NCBI RefSeq assembly: GCF_042688525.2
Contig: NZ_JBHWAB010000001.1
Span: 1,984,001 to 2,048,000 of the forward strand
Direction: 5' to 3'
DNA from: Haloimpatiens sp042688525
GTDB lineage: Bacteria; Bacillota; Clostridia; Clostridiales; Clostridiaceae
DNA: 64,000 nt
Position numbers and translations under genes: made by a program
Notes under the pieces: generated by a model
Seen by the model: the letters and a program-made list of their open reading frames with translations, nothing else
What the model was told of the DNA's origin: nothing
Databases searched by the model: none
Part shown: positions 25,273 to 34,324 of the stretch, one piece after another
Position numbering within the stretch: the stretch's first letter is position 1
Layout of the letters: each line of letters starts with the position of its first letter

Positions 25273-26244
25273 ATGAAAAACATAATAGAAAAGTTAGAAA
25301 AACAAATTTATGAAGGAAAATCCATTGATTTTAATGAAGCAATAGAACTTTCAAAAGTAGAAGATTTAGATAAATTATTTGAAGGTGCAAATAGAATTCG
25401 TGAAAAGTGTATGGGTAATAAGGTAGAGTTGTGCTCTATTATAAATGCTAAATCTGGAAGATGTAGTGAGGATTGTAAATACTGTGCACAATCCTGTCAT
25501 TACAATACAAATGTAGATGAATATGAATTAATAGATTTTAATAAAGCATTAAAAAGAGCTAAGGAAAATGAAGAACATGGTGTGCATAGATTTTCTTTAG
25601 TTACTAGTGGACGAGCGCTACAAGGTAATGACTTTGAAAAATTACTAGATATTTATAAAAAACTTAAAGTAAATACAAATTTAAAGTTATGTGGTTCTTT
25701 TGGAATATTAACATATGAAAATTTGAAAAAACTTAAAGAAGTAGGAATGGAAGCTTTTCATCATAATTTAGAAACAAGCAGAGAATATTTTAATAAAATT
25801 TGTTCTACGCATACTTATGAAGATAGGATAAAGACTATAAAAAATGCACAAAAAGCTGGACTTAAAGTTTGTTCTGGAGGAATTATAGGTATGGGTGAAA
25901 CTATGGTAGATAGAATTAATATGGCCATAGATCTTCAAAAACTTAATATTAAATCTATACCAATAAATATACTAACACCTATAAAGGGAACACCTCTTGA
26001 GAATAGAGAAAGATTGAGTTATGAGGAAATACTAAAAACTATAGCAATATTTAGATTTATAAATCCTAATGCTTATATAAGATATGCAGGAGGAAGAGGT
26101 CAACTACAGGACTTTGGAAAAAAAGGATTTATGAGTGGTATTAATGCAGCTCTTACAGGAAATTATTTAACTACTACAGGAAACAACATAGAAGATGATA
26201 TACACATGATTAAAAGTTTAGGATTAGAAGTAGAAAAATTATAG
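25273..26244 (+). CDS. bioB: Biotin synthase BioB
   Basis: The 323-residue radical SAM enzyme inserts sulfur into dethiobiotin to make biotin. The 4Fe-4S/SAM motif CSEDCKYCAQS is at about 60-70, with KVELCSIINAKSGR before it and YIRYAGGRGQL near the C terminus (Arg ligand of the 2Fe-2S cluster). The start ATG 25273 follows GTGGAGG; a GTG at 25258 overlaps that box. No other bio genes are adjacent, so the strain either makes biotin from imported dethiobiotin or holds the rest elsewhere. The BirA-type operator supports biotin repression. Confidence 0.96.
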   Translation: MKNIIEKLEKQIYEGKSIDFNEAIELSKVEDLDKLFEGANRIREKCMGNKVELCSIINAKSGRCSEDCKYCAQSCHYNTNVDEYELIDFNKALKRAKENEEHGVHRFSLVTSGRALQGNDFEKLLDIYKKLKVNTNLKLCGSFGILTYENLKKLKEVGMEAFHHNLETSREYFNKICSTHTYEDRIKTIKNAQKAGLKVCSGGIIGMGETMVDRINMAIDLQKLNIKSIPINILTPIKGTPLENRERLSYEEILKTIAIFRFINPNAYIRYAGGRGQLQDFGKKGFMSGINAALTGNYLTTTGNNIEDDIHMIKSLGLEVEKL

Positions 26245-26303
26245 GTTATTTTAAATAATTTCAATGCTCAGATTTTCATATCAAAATAGAATTTAATATA
26301 GGT

Positions 26304-26362
26304 AAAGGATATATTGGTGCAAAGACTTATTAAGTTTTTCATACCAATATATCCTTTTTTTT
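26304..26362. terminator. Bidirectional terminator between bioB and the yxeA-like gene
   Basis: AAAGGATATATTGGT and its complement ACCAATATATCCTTT flank a 25-base loop; nine T follow on the plus strand. The two genes converge here. Confidence 0.85.
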
Positions 26363-26387
26363 ATTAAAATTTGATATAGTTATGGGT

Positions 26388-26783
26388 TTATTTATCCAAG
26401 TGACTTTTAGCTTTTGTAGGTACTTTATCGGCAGGTACCTCTTCATAACTTTCTATAGAATTACTCTTTTCTTTATTTTTGCTATAAGAGTAAATAAGCA
26501 GATATGCATTAAGTTTTAGGTTTTTACTACTGTGAAAATTAACAGGTATTTTATTTCCATCTTCATTATATGCATCCATTTTATAAAAATAAGCAGGAAA
26601 TTTTTCACCTTCCTTAGTATCCAAGAGTTTTTTATTTCCATTTACTTTTATTTTAACATAATATTTTTTTGTACCCCACCTTTTCATACCTAGAAAATTA
26701 TTTTTTCCTGCTATGCCCAAACATACAATGAATATAGTTAATATTATAAATATGCTTCCTATAATTTTAAATTTCCTCTTCAT
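26388..26783 (-). CDS. YxeA family (DUF1093-type) secreted protein
   Basis: The 131-residue protein has one N-terminal membrane helix or signal segment (about 8-28) and a small extracytoplasmic domain with YYVKIKVNG, FYKMDAYNEDGNKIPVNF and YEEVPADKVPTKAKSHL, matching YxeA family proteins. In Bacillus subtilis yxeA follows the yxdJKLM two-component/ABC peptide-sensing genes; the same kind of module lies beside it here, on the other strand. The start at 26783 fits a GAGG box 8 bases upstream. A regulator site shared with the ABC operon lies in its promoter. Function is unknown. Confidence 0.8.
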   Translation of the reverse strand: MKRKFKIIGSIFIILTIFIVCLGIAGKNNFLGMKRWGTKKYYVKIKVNGNKKLLDTKEGEKFPAYFYKMDAYNEDGNKIPVNFHSSKNLKLNAYLLIYSYSKNKEKSNSIESYEEVPADKVPTKAKSHLDK

Positions 26784-26818
26784 AATAGACACCTCACAAT
26801 TTTAAATTTTCTATATTT

Positions 26819-26884
26819 ATGATAACAAATAATTGTTTCAGTTAAAATTGAAGTGGATGACATTAATCTTACATTTACGTAAGA
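26819..26884 (-). promoter_or_regulatory. Bce-type operator and promoter of the yxeA-like gene
   Basis: On the minus strand TCTTACGTAAATGTAAG, then ATTAATG (26861-26884), is followed after 36 bases by TATCAT (26819-26824). The palindrome TTACG-TAAA-TGTAA resembles BceR-type sites. The promoter at 28966-29031 has the same motif (22 of 24 bases) at exactly the same distance from its -10 box. Confidence 0.75.
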
Positions 26885-26973
26885 AAAGTTCATAAGACTG
26901 TATTTCAACATATATTTGATATTTAATTGTTATATAAAATATATATTGATATAATATTTATTAATGAATTACT

Positions 26974-27200
26974 TAACTTTCGCATTAAAAAATACTGCTT
27001 AGTGAAGGAAAATGATATATTGCGTAAGAAACATTTGAACAAAGTCTACAAGTTCTTAGCTTTACGAATTTGAAAAAAGTTATTTTTTAATTACTGATTC
27101 CTACGGAATATTAATTAAAAAATCTTTTTTCAACATGAGTAAAGCTTAGAACTTGTTACTGAAGTGAAAGGTTTCTAAGCAAGATATCATTTCCCGTAGC
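26974..27200 (+). repeat. Long palindromic repeat, copy C, right end missing
   Basis: Left end TAACTTTCGCATT and both inner arms match the other copies, but the element stops at CCCGTAGC (27200), so the terminal ~30 bases of the right arm are lost. It lies between the divergent yxeA-like gene and the response regulator gene and ends 34 bases before the latter's start codon, so the regulator promoter lies in or next to it. Confidence 0.88.
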
Positions 27201-27234
27201 TTGAGTAAAGTATATCTTAAATTTGGAGGTAGCT

Positions 27235-27903
27235 ATGAAAAAAATTATTATAATCGAAGATGCAGAAACTATAAGAGAAGAACTTAAAACATTTTTATCT
27301 AAATACGGTTATGAGATTGATGCTCCAAACGATTTTGAAAATATAGTTGAATATATAGAAAAAGCAAAGGCGGATTTAATATTATTGGATATAAATTTAC
27401 CAGTTTTTGATGGATATTATATATGTAGAGAAGTTAGAAAAAAATCAGACATACCTATAATAGTAGTTACAAGCAGAGATAGTGAAGTAGATGAACTTAT
27501 GAGTATGAATTTGGGAGCAGATGATTTTGTAAACAAACCTTATAATACACAAATACTTTTAGCACGTATTTCTGCAGTTTTAAAAAGAGTTACCAAGAAT
27601 AACTACAAAGATGTATTATTTTATGAAGAAATGGAACTGAATTTATCAAATGGTTGTGTCACTTATAAAGAAAATACAGAACAATTAACTAAAAATGAAT
27701 TAAAGATACTTTCTTATTTAATGAAGAATAGGGGAACTATAGTATCAAGAGACGAATTAATGGAATACTTATGGAATTCAGATGTTTTTATTGATGATAA
27801 TACACTATCTGTTAATGTAGCAAGACTAAGAAAAACACTTGAAGAAATAGGGGTAAAAGATGTAATAGAAACTAGAAGAGGATTGGGGTATATAATGCCA
27901 TGA
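27235..27903 (+). CDS. BceR-like OmpR-family response regulator
   Basis: The 222-residue regulator has a receiver domain (IIEDAETIRE, phosphorylated Asp in LILLDINLPVFDG, Lys in DDFVNKPYN) and a winged helix (LTKNELKILSYLMKNRGTIVSRDEL, GLGYIMP). The start at ATG 27235 follows TTGGAGGTAGCT; an upstream TTG overlaps that box. The gene overlaps the following kinase by 4 bases, and an ABC transporter with an FtsX-like permease comes next, the arrangement of Bce-type peptide antibiotic resistance modules. It likely binds the two matching sites at 26861-26884 and 28966-28989. Confidence 0.92.
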   Translation: MKKIIIIEDAETIREELKTFLSKYGYEIDAPNDFENIVEYIEKAKADLILLDINLPVFDGYYICREVRKKSDIPIIVVTSRDSEVDELMSMNLGADDFVNKPYNTQILLARISAVLKRVTKNNYKDVLFYEEMELNLSNGCVTYKENTEQLTKNELKILSYLMKNRGTIVSRDELMEYLWNSDVFIDDNTLSVNVARLRKTLEEIGVKDVIETRRGLGYIMP

Positions 27904-28916
27904 ATATAAAAGAATATTTAAAAGAGAGGTTTTTATTTTTATTTATAAATTTTATAATATTTTTTATAGTTGTTTTAGTATTTACAGCAGTAAATATAGA
28001 AAGTATTGTAATGTTTTATATGTTCATCATATGGTTTTTACCATTGATATCTTACATTACTATAGAGTTTATTAAGCACAAAAAATTTTATAATAATATA
28101 GATTCTGTATTACATAAACTTGATAAAAAATATCTACTTCCAGAAGTTATGGAAGAACCTGATTCTTTAGAAGAAAGATTTTTTTATGAAGTTTTAAGAG
28201 AATGTAATAAAGAAATGCATGAACATGTAAATGAGTATAAAAATCTTCAAAAGGAGTATAGAGAATATATAGAGGTATGGGTTCATGAAATAAAGACTCC
28301 TATTTCATCATGTATGTTAATTGTAGAAAATAACAAAAATCCTATTATGAATAATGTAGGTGAAGAAGTAAAGAAGATAGAAGGATTTGTTGAACAGGCA
28401 TTATATTATTCGAGAAGTAATGATGTTAGTAAAGATTATTTAATAAAAAAATTTCAACTAAGAAATGTTGTTAATGATGTCATTAGAAGAAATTCTAAAG
28501 ATTTTATAAATAAAAAAATAAGCTTAGAATTAGATGAAATAGAAGAAGTTGTGTACAGTGATATAAAGTGGGTTAAATTTATACTTAATCAAATCATAAT
28601 TAATTCAATTAAATATGTTAAATCACAGGAAAAAGGAAAGATAAGAATATATTCTACTAATAATGAGAATAATGTAATACTCACAATTCAAGATAATGGT
28701 ATAGGAATTTCAGAAAAGGATATAAATAGAGTGTTTGAAAAAGGATTTACAGGAGAGCATGGGCGTAAGTATAGTAAATCTACGGGAATGGGACTTTATC
28801 TTTGTAAGAAGTTGTGCAGTAAGTTAGGTTTACAAATAACTATTACTTCTAAATTAGGACAGGGAACAAAGGTTAATATTATATTTCCATTAAGTAAATA
28901 TAGTTTAGGTATTTAA
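27900..28916 (+). CDS. BceS-like intramembrane-sensing histidine kinase
   Basis: The 338-residue kinase has two membrane helices close together (about 12-32 and 35-55) with almost no external loop, the mark of intramembrane-sensing kinases. HisKA has WVHEIKTPISSCML and the ATPase domain NQIIINSIKYV, DNGIGISEKDINRVFEKGF and STGMGLYLCKKL. Kinases of this kind do not sense the antibiotic themselves but are activated by the BceAB-type transporter, which is encoded just downstream. It overlaps the regulator gene by 4 bases. Confidence 0.93.
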   Translation: MNIKEYLKERFLFLFINFIIFFIVVLVFTAVNIESIVMFYMFIIWFLPLISYITIEFIKHKKFYNNIDSVLHKLDKKYLLPEVMEEPDSLEERFFYEVLRECNKEMHEHVNEYKNLQKEYREYIEVWVHEIKTPISSCMLIVENNKNPIMNNVGEEVKKIEGFVEQALYYSRSNDVSKDYLIKKFQLRNVVNDVIRRNSKDFINKKISLELDEIEEVVYSDIKWVKFILNQIIINSIKYVKSQEKGKIRIYSTNNENNVILTIQDNGIGISEKDINRVFEKGFTGEHGRKYSKSTGMGLYLCKKLCSKLGLQITITSKLGQGTKVNIIFPLSKYSLGI

Positions 28917-28965
28917 TGTGTGAGTTTTTTGCTTACACTTTTTTATATAATGTGAGTTTTTGTTT

Positions 28966-29031
28966 TCTTACGAAAATGTAAGTTTAATGAAAGCTAATGA
29001 AATATCTCAATCTTTAATAATTTAATATAAT
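28966..29031 (+). promoter_or_regulatory. Bce-type operator and promoter of the BceAB-like transporter operon
   Basis: TCTTACGAAAATGTAAG, then TTTAATG (28966-28989), a 36-base interval, and TATAAT at 29026-29031. The same motif and spacing are found before the yxeA-like gene on the other strand. Confidence 0.78.
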
Positions 29032-29068
29032 TACTCTTGAAAGAGTTAATTATATGGAGGAGATAGAC

Positions 29069-29836
29069 ATGAACAGCATATTGAATGTGGATAAAGTAGA
29101 AAAGTACTACGGAAAAAAAGGAAATGTGACCAAGGCATTAGATGATGTGAGTTTTAAAGTAGATAAAGGTGAATTTGTTGGAATAATGGGGCCATCAGGA
29201 AGTGGTAAAACTACACTTTTAAATTGTATTTCAACAATTGATAATGTAACAACAGGTCAAATTATTATAAATGATCAAAACATTACAAAATTCAAATCTA
29301 AAAAGTTAGATAAATTTAGAAGGGATGAACTAGGCTTTATATTTCAAGATTTTAATTTGCTTGATACATTAACTGGATATGAAAACATAGCTTTAGCTTT
29401 AACAATACAAGAAAGAAATCCTAAAGAAATAGATGATTTAATTAATAAAGTTGCAAAAACTCTTGGTATTTTATCAGTGTTAAATAAATACCCTTATGAA
29501 ATGTCAGGAGGAGAAAAACAAAGAGTAGCTTGTGCTAGAGCAATAGTTATTGATCCATCATTAATATTGGCAGATGAACCTACAGGGGCGTTAGATTCTA
29601 AGTCTTCAAGGTTGCTGCTAGAATCCTTTGAAAGATTAAATAAAGAGTTAAAAGCTACTATATTGCTTGTAACTCATGATGCCTTTACTGCAAGTTATGC
29701 ACATAGAATTTTGTTTTTAAAGGATGGAAAGATATTTAATGAAATAGTTAGAGGAAATGATTCTAGAAAAGAATTTTTTAATAGGATAATTGAAGTAGTA
29801 ACTCTTTTAGGTGGTGATGCTAGAGATGTATTTTAA
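29069..29836 (+). CDS. BceA-like ABC transporter ATP-binding protein
   Basis: The 255-residue ATPase has Walker A GPSGSGKTT, Q-loop FIFQDFNLL, signature MSGGEKQRVA, Walker B LILADEPTGALD and switch His in LLVTHD. Its sequence is typical of the LolD/BceA group that energises FtsX-type permeases. The start at ATG 29069 follows ATGGAGGAGATAGAC; the ATG at 29054 overlaps that box. It overlaps the permease gene by 11 bases. With the permease it should remove peptide antibiotics such as bacitracin from their membrane target and signal to the kinase upstream; the ligand is not known. Confidence 0.93.
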   Translation: MNSILNVDKVEKYYGKKGNVTKALDDVSFKVDKGEFVGIMGPSGSGKTTLLNCISTIDNVTTGQIIINDQNITKFKSKKLDKFRRDELGFIFQDFNLLDTLTGYENIALALTIQERNPKEIDDLINKVAKTLGILSVLNKYPYEMSGGEKQRVACARAIVIDPSLILADEPTGALDSKSSRLLLESFERLNKELKATILLVTHDAFTASYAHRILFLKDGKIFNEIVRGNDSRKEFFNRIIEVVTLLGGDARDVF

Positions 29837-31838
29837 AATAGCTATCAACAACGTAAAAAAGAGTTTTAAGGATTATGCACTATATTTTATAACCCTTACA
29901 TTATCAGTATGTATTTTTTATAATTTTAATTCAATCAGTTCTCAGACAGCAATGGAAGATGTTAATAAAATAAAAGCATTAGTTAAGGCAATATCATACA
30001 TATCTATATTTATATCAATTGTTTTTGGCGGGCTTATTATATATGCTAATAATTCTTTAGTAAAAAAGCGTAAAAAAGAGTTTGGAATATATGCCACATT
30101 AGGTATGTCGAGAAAAAAAATATCTCAAATATTAATTTGTGAAACATTGATAGTAGGGATTATATCATTAATTTTAGGGTTGTTAATAGGAATAGTATTA
30201 TCTCAAGGGACTTCAATACTTACAGGAAAATTGTTTGAATTTAATATGACTGAGTATAAATTTGTTATGTCCATCAGTACAATTAGTAAAACTATTATAT
30301 ATTTTGGCATAATGTTTATGATAGCTATTATATTTAATACAATAGTTGTATCGAAGCAGAAATTAATTGATATGATAAATGCTTCAAAGAAAAATGAGGA
30401 CATGAAAATTAGAAATCCTATAATTTCGGTTATCATATTTATAGCATCACTAATTGTTTTGGGTACAGCTTATTATCTAGCATGGAAATTTGCACCTACT
30501 CCTAAAAATTCAAATTTTCCATTATCTATACCATTAGGAGTTTTAGGGACTTTTTTATTCTTTTGGGGATTATCTGGATTTATGTTGATTATCCTAAAAA
30601 AGAGTAAGAGAATATATCTTAAGAAATTAAATATATTTGTTGTAAAACAGTTTAATAATAAGATAAATACAAATTTTATATCTATGGCTGTAATAAGTCT
30701 TATGCTATTTTTGACTATTTTAATTTTATCTACTGGATTAAGTTTTAAATATATTGCAGAAAAAGGTTTAAAAAATATACATTTTGATTCCAGTATTACT
30801 TTAAATATTAGTGATGAAAAACAAAAAGTTCAAGATATAGAAGAAGCTTTAAAAAAGGTGGATTTTAAATTAAAAGATTCTTATAAATATCAAGTAGTAG
30901 ATTATTATAATACAAATATTAAAGTATCTAATCTTTTAAGTGAATATGCAAATGAAAAGTTAAAAAAAAGGCTCAAAAGTTATGTTGGACATTTAGGAGT
31001 TATAAAAATATCACAATATAACAAAATGAGAAAATTAAAAGGAGAATCTACAATAGGATTAAAAGAGAATGAAGTTTTAATATTAACAGGTAATGAAGAT
31101 GAAAACGAAGCATTGAAAAAATTAATGAATAAAGAAAGAAAAATAAAGATTGGCAATAAGAATTATTTTATAAAAAATAATGTAGGAATACAAGAAAAAT
31201 CTTATAATTTAACTGCAGTAGTACATGATGATTCTGTAAAAAATATGATTAAAGTTTCTTCAACAATAAATATAAATGCAAGTGAAAAAGATAAAATAGA
31301 ACTTGCAGAGAAGATAAAAGTATTAGATGAAAAGTTTAAAAGACCAGAATATGTGGATGCCCCTAATATGGATTTGGATAAGGGATTGAAGAAATATGGA
31401 TTTACTATATCAACAAGCAGTAAAAAAGAAATGTATGATAATACTAAAAAAGGTATAGGTACATTATTATATATAGGAACTTATTTAGGTTTTGTATTTT
31501 TAATATCAAGTGCAGCAGTATTAGCTATTCAAGAATTAACAGAGGCTAGTGATAGTTTTAGTAGATATAGAGCACTGAAAAAAATAGGAGTATCACAATA
31601 CATGATAAATAAAACAATATTCACTCAAATTTTAATACACTTTATGTTACCTCTTGGTTTGGCCTTGATACATTTTGCAGCAGCACTGCAAGTTTTAAAT
31701 AGGGCATCAGAGTATGCATTTAAATTAATAAATGTGCTGCCAACTATAACAGTAACTACAGGTGTTATTATTGCAATATATGGTATATATTTTTATGCCA
31801 CTTATTTGGGATATAAGAGTATAGTTAAGAATAATTGA
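29826..31838 (+). CDS. BceB-like FtsX-type ABC permease
   Basis: The 670-residue protein matches BceB-type permeases: MYFKIAINNVKKSFKDYALYF start, four N-terminal membrane helices with GIYATLGMSRKKISQIL, further helices to about 320, a large external domain (about 325-540) that recognises the antibiotic and signals to the kinase, and three last helices with RALKKIGVSQYMINKTIFTQ. ATG 29826 is preferred over GTG 29811 by comparison with BceB N termini. It is the last gene of the operon and is followed by a terminator at 31902. Confidence 0.92.
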   Translation: MYFKIAINNVKKSFKDYALYFITLTLSVCIFYNFNSISSQTAMEDVNKIKALVKAISYISIFISIVFGGLIIYANNSLVKKRKKEFGIYATLGMSRKKISQILICETLIVGIISLILGLLIGIVLSQGTSILTGKLFEFNMTEYKFVMSISTISKTIIYFGIMFMIAIIFNTIVVSKQKLIDMINASKKNEDMKIRNPIISVIIFIASLIVLGTAYYLAWKFAPTPKNSNFPLSIPLGVLGTFLFFWGLSGFMLIILKKSKRIYLKKLNIFVVKQFNNKINTNFISMAVISLMLFLTILILSTGLSFKYIAEKGLKNIHFDSSITLNISDEKQKVQDIEEALKKVDFKLKDSYKYQVVDYYNTNIKVSNLLSEYANEKLKKRLKSYVGHLGVIKISQYNKMRKLKGESTIGLKENEVLILTGNEDENEALKKLMNKERKIKIGNKNYFIKNNVGIQEKSYNLTAVVHDDSVKNMIKVSSTININASEKDKIELAEKIKVLDEKFKRPEYVDAPNMDLDKGLKKYGFTISTSSKKEMYDNTKKGIGTLLYIGTYLGFVFLISSAAVLAIQELTEASDSFSRYRALKKIGVSQYMINKTIFTQILIHFMLPLGLALIHFAAALQVLNRASEYAFKLINVLPTITVTTGVIIAIYGIYFYATYLGYKSIVKNN

Positions 31839-31901
31839 TTTAATCTTTGTTTTAATTAGTAGTATATGATTAGTTACTTTTAAGTTTATATATGTTTAGA
31901 T

Positions 31902-31958
31902 AATAAAACTAGTTTTTAGATAAAGATAAACCTCATCTAAAAACTAGTTTTATTTGAG
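31902..31958 (+). terminator. Terminator after the BceAB-like operon
   Basis: Twenty-base arms at 31902-31921 and 31935-31954 are exact complements (core AAACTAGTTTTTAGAT), followed by TGAG. The remainder of the gap to 32130 is AT-rich with no recognised element. Confidence 0.75.
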
Positions 31959-32131
31959 TAAAATTATATTTGCTTAAAGTTATAAAATATTCAAAATATG
32001 TTATATGTAATCGATTAATAAAGAAAAATTCTATTTTATGTATGAAATAGATAAAAAATATATTTTTATTGAAAAATATGTATTAAAAAGGTATAATTTA
32101 TATATAAAGTATATATGCATAATTATTATAA

Positions 32132-32202
32132 AAGTTGGAAACAATGAAAAATTCTCTTTATATGGGCACCTGGAGAATTTTGAGTTAATGGTGCAACCGG
32201 AC
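32132..32202 (+). ncRNA. Cyclic-di-GMP-II riboswitch aptamer
   Basis: The leader shows the order of conserved blocks of the c-di-GMP-II class: GTTGGAAACAATGAA, an AATTCTC/GAGAATT hairpin, TATGGGCACCTGG and AGTTAATGGTGCAACCGG, where GGGCACC can pair with GGTGC..CC. It is followed at once by a terminator and, 100 bases later, by a chemoreceptor gene, a usual target of this riboswitch. The call rests on motif recall, not a covariance-model search. Confidence 0.82.
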
Positions 32203-32238
32203 AACGATTAATTAGTATGATTAATTGTTGTCTTTTTT
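32200..32238 (+). terminator. Expression-platform terminator of the c-di-GMP riboswitch
   Basis: GACAACGATTAAT and ATTAATTGTTGTC form the stem around a 7-base loop, followed by TTTTTT. It abuts the aptamer 3' end, so ligand binding can shift its formation. Confidence 0.85.
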
Positions 32239-32341
32239 ATGCAATAGGTGCTTTTGTTCATTATATTAAATCAGGAGATGATGAGCGGAAAATTAAGTAA
32301 CTATTAAGTAATGTCTTATTTAAAGAAAGAAGGGATATTAA

Positions 32342-34036
32342 ATGAAAAATTTAAAATTTAGGGCAAAAATGTTTATGTCTTTTGGTATAATGCTTATTTT
32401 TACAATTATATTTTCCATAAGTATATTGTCAAAAATAAGTACCTTAGAAGCAAGCTGGAATATTAACGAAAAGGTAAGAATAATTGAAGAATTAAGGAAT
32501 AATATAAACGGATGTGGAATAAATGTACGAGACATAAGAATAGAAAAAAGTGTAAAAGTTCTTAATAAGAAAAAAGGATGGATTAATGGAGGAATTAACA
32601 GTTTCCAAAAAGGATATAAAGAATTAGAAGGTAAAGTTTTCTCAGAAGAAGAAAAGTCAATATTAAATAAAATGGACAAACAATCAGATAAATATTTTTC
32701 ACATGTAAAAAATATTTTAAAAATGAAAGATATATCTAAACTTAGTAATGACGAAATGTTTATTCTTATAAAAGAAGAAAAAGATTTGTTTAATACTCTA
32801 GATGATTTTATTTCTAAGCAATCTCAAAATGGTGAGGAGGCAGTTTTAAAATCAGAAAGTATTGTTAAACATATGAAGGTTTTAGCAATTGTACTTATTA
32901 TAGGACAGTTAATTATAGGTGTTATCATAGGATTAATTTTAGAAACTAATATAGCTAAACCAATAGAAAATGTTATTAAGAGTTTAAACTTAATTTCAAA
33001 AGGAGATTTTACTAAAGTTATTTCAAATAAGTTTTTAAAACGTAATGATGAAGTAGGACAGCTTGCAAAATCAGTTAACTTAATGCAGAAAGATTTAATT
33101 AATTTAATTAAAGAGATGTTGAATGATTCTAATAACTTGAATTCATCAAGTGAAAAACTTTCAGAAGTAGTTAAAGACATGAATTTAAAACTTAAATATG
33201 TAAGTGAATCTACTAATGTGATAACTGGAGGAGTACAAGAAACTAGTGCTTCAGCAGAAGAAATTACAGCATCTGTAGAAGAAGTGGATTCTAGTGTTAG
33301 TGAACTATCTATGAAAGCATTGGATGCAAGCAACAATTCAAATGAGTTTAAAGAAAGGGCAGTAAAAGTCCAAAATGATAGTAAGAATGCTATAAAAGAA
33401 ATAGAAAATTTATATGAAGAAAAAAGACAAAATATATTGAAAGCCATTGAAAATATAAAAGTAGTAGATAATATTAATGTTATGGCAGATACTATTGCTG
33501 ATATAGCAGAGCAGACAAATTTACTTGCACTAAATGCATCTATAGAAGCAGCAAGAGCAGGTGAGCAAGGAAAGGGTTTTGCAGTAGTAGCAAATGGTGT
33601 AAAAGATCTTGCACAACAATCTTCAGAAGCAGTATCAGATATTAAAAATACTATAACTAAAGTTCAAGATGCATTTGAAAATCTTTCTGATAATAGTAGA
33701 GAAATATTAAAATTTATTAATGAACATATAAATCCTCAGATTGATTCATTTGCTAAAATGGGTACTGAATATTATAATGATGCGGATTATGTAAGTAAAA
33801 TGTCAGAAGAATTGGCAGCTATGACAGAAGAAATAAATGCTACCATAAATCAAGTAAGTGAAGCAGTACAAGTCATGGCAGATGTTGCACAAAAATCATC
33901 GGAAAATACTGATGAAATAAATTCTAGTGTAAATGATGTGTTTAGTGAAATGAAACAAGTTGATGGTTCTGCACAAAATCAAAATGAACTTGCTCAAAGG
34001 CTTAATGAAATGGTTAATAGGTTTAAAGTAGAGTAA
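32342..34036 (+). CDS. Methyl-accepting chemotaxis protein
   Basis: The 564-residue receptor has a membrane helix at about 8-28, an external four-helix-type sensor of about 150 residues, a second helix at about 180-200, a HAMP domain (AKPIENVIKSLNLISKGDF) and a long coiled-coil signalling domain whose hairpin tip is QTNLLALNASIEAARAGEQG (about 390-409), where CheA/CheW bind. The ligand is unknown. AAGAAGGGATATTA precedes the ATG. A c-di-GMP-II riboswitch in its leader ties its expression to the motile/sessile switch. Confidence 0.95.
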   Translation: MKNLKFRAKMFMSFGIMLIFTIIFSISILSKISTLEASWNINEKVRIIEELRNNINGCGINVRDIRIEKSVKVLNKKKGWINGGINSFQKGYKELEGKVFSEEEKSILNKMDKQSDKYFSHVKNILKMKDISKLSNDEMFILIKEEKDLFNTLDDFISKQSQNGEEAVLKSESIVKHMKVLAIVLIIGQLIIGVIIGLILETNIAKPIENVIKSLNLISKGDFTKVISNKFLKRNDEVGQLAKSVNLMQKDLINLIKEMLNDSNNLNSSSEKLSEVVKDMNLKLKYVSESTNVITGGVQETSASAEEITASVEEVDSSVSELSMKALDASNNSNEFKERAVKVQNDSKNAIKEIENLYEEKRQNILKAIENIKVVDNINVMADTIADIAEQTNLLALNASIEAARAGEQGKGFAVVANGVKDLAQQSSEAVSDIKNTITKVQDAFENLSDNSREILKFINEHINPQIDSFAKMGTEYYNDADYVSKMSEELAAMTEEINATINQVSEAVQVMADVAQKSSENTDEINSSVNDVFSEMKQVDGSAQNQNELAQRLNEMVNRFKVE

Positions 34037-34088
34037 ACATTTATAGGTAAAAGTGAAAAAGTATAAAAATTAAAGTTGAAATAATATT

Positions 34089-34122
34089 AAAATTCCGAAG
34101 CTTTGCTTCGGAATTTTTTATT
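34089..34122 (+). terminator. Terminator after the chemoreceptor gene
   Basis: AAAATTCCGAAGC, loop TTT, GCTTCGGAATTTTTTATTT. Confidence 0.9.
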
Positions 34123-34324
34123 TAGAATCTATTTAAAAAATATATAATAATGGGTACAATTATTTATTTTTACTATAATTATAGAAATTTATAATATAAA
34201 GTATTAAAATTCATAAATGTATAATAATGACGAAAATATCACTAAAAAATCGAAAATAAAACATAATTGTTAAAAAAAGATAAAAATTGAAATGTAGGAA
34301 TTGTTGGATAAGGAGTTGTACTAT

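Noticed and set aside
32824..33447. 207-codon minus-strand frame inside the chemoreceptor gene
   Set aside because: Ser/Leu/Phe-rich composition is the mirror of the chemoreceptor coiled coil; no start signal and no family match.
34123..34324. SAM (S-box) or Met T-box leader before metN
   Set aside because: Looked for because of the methionine transporter, but none of the conserved blocks and no leader terminator are present.
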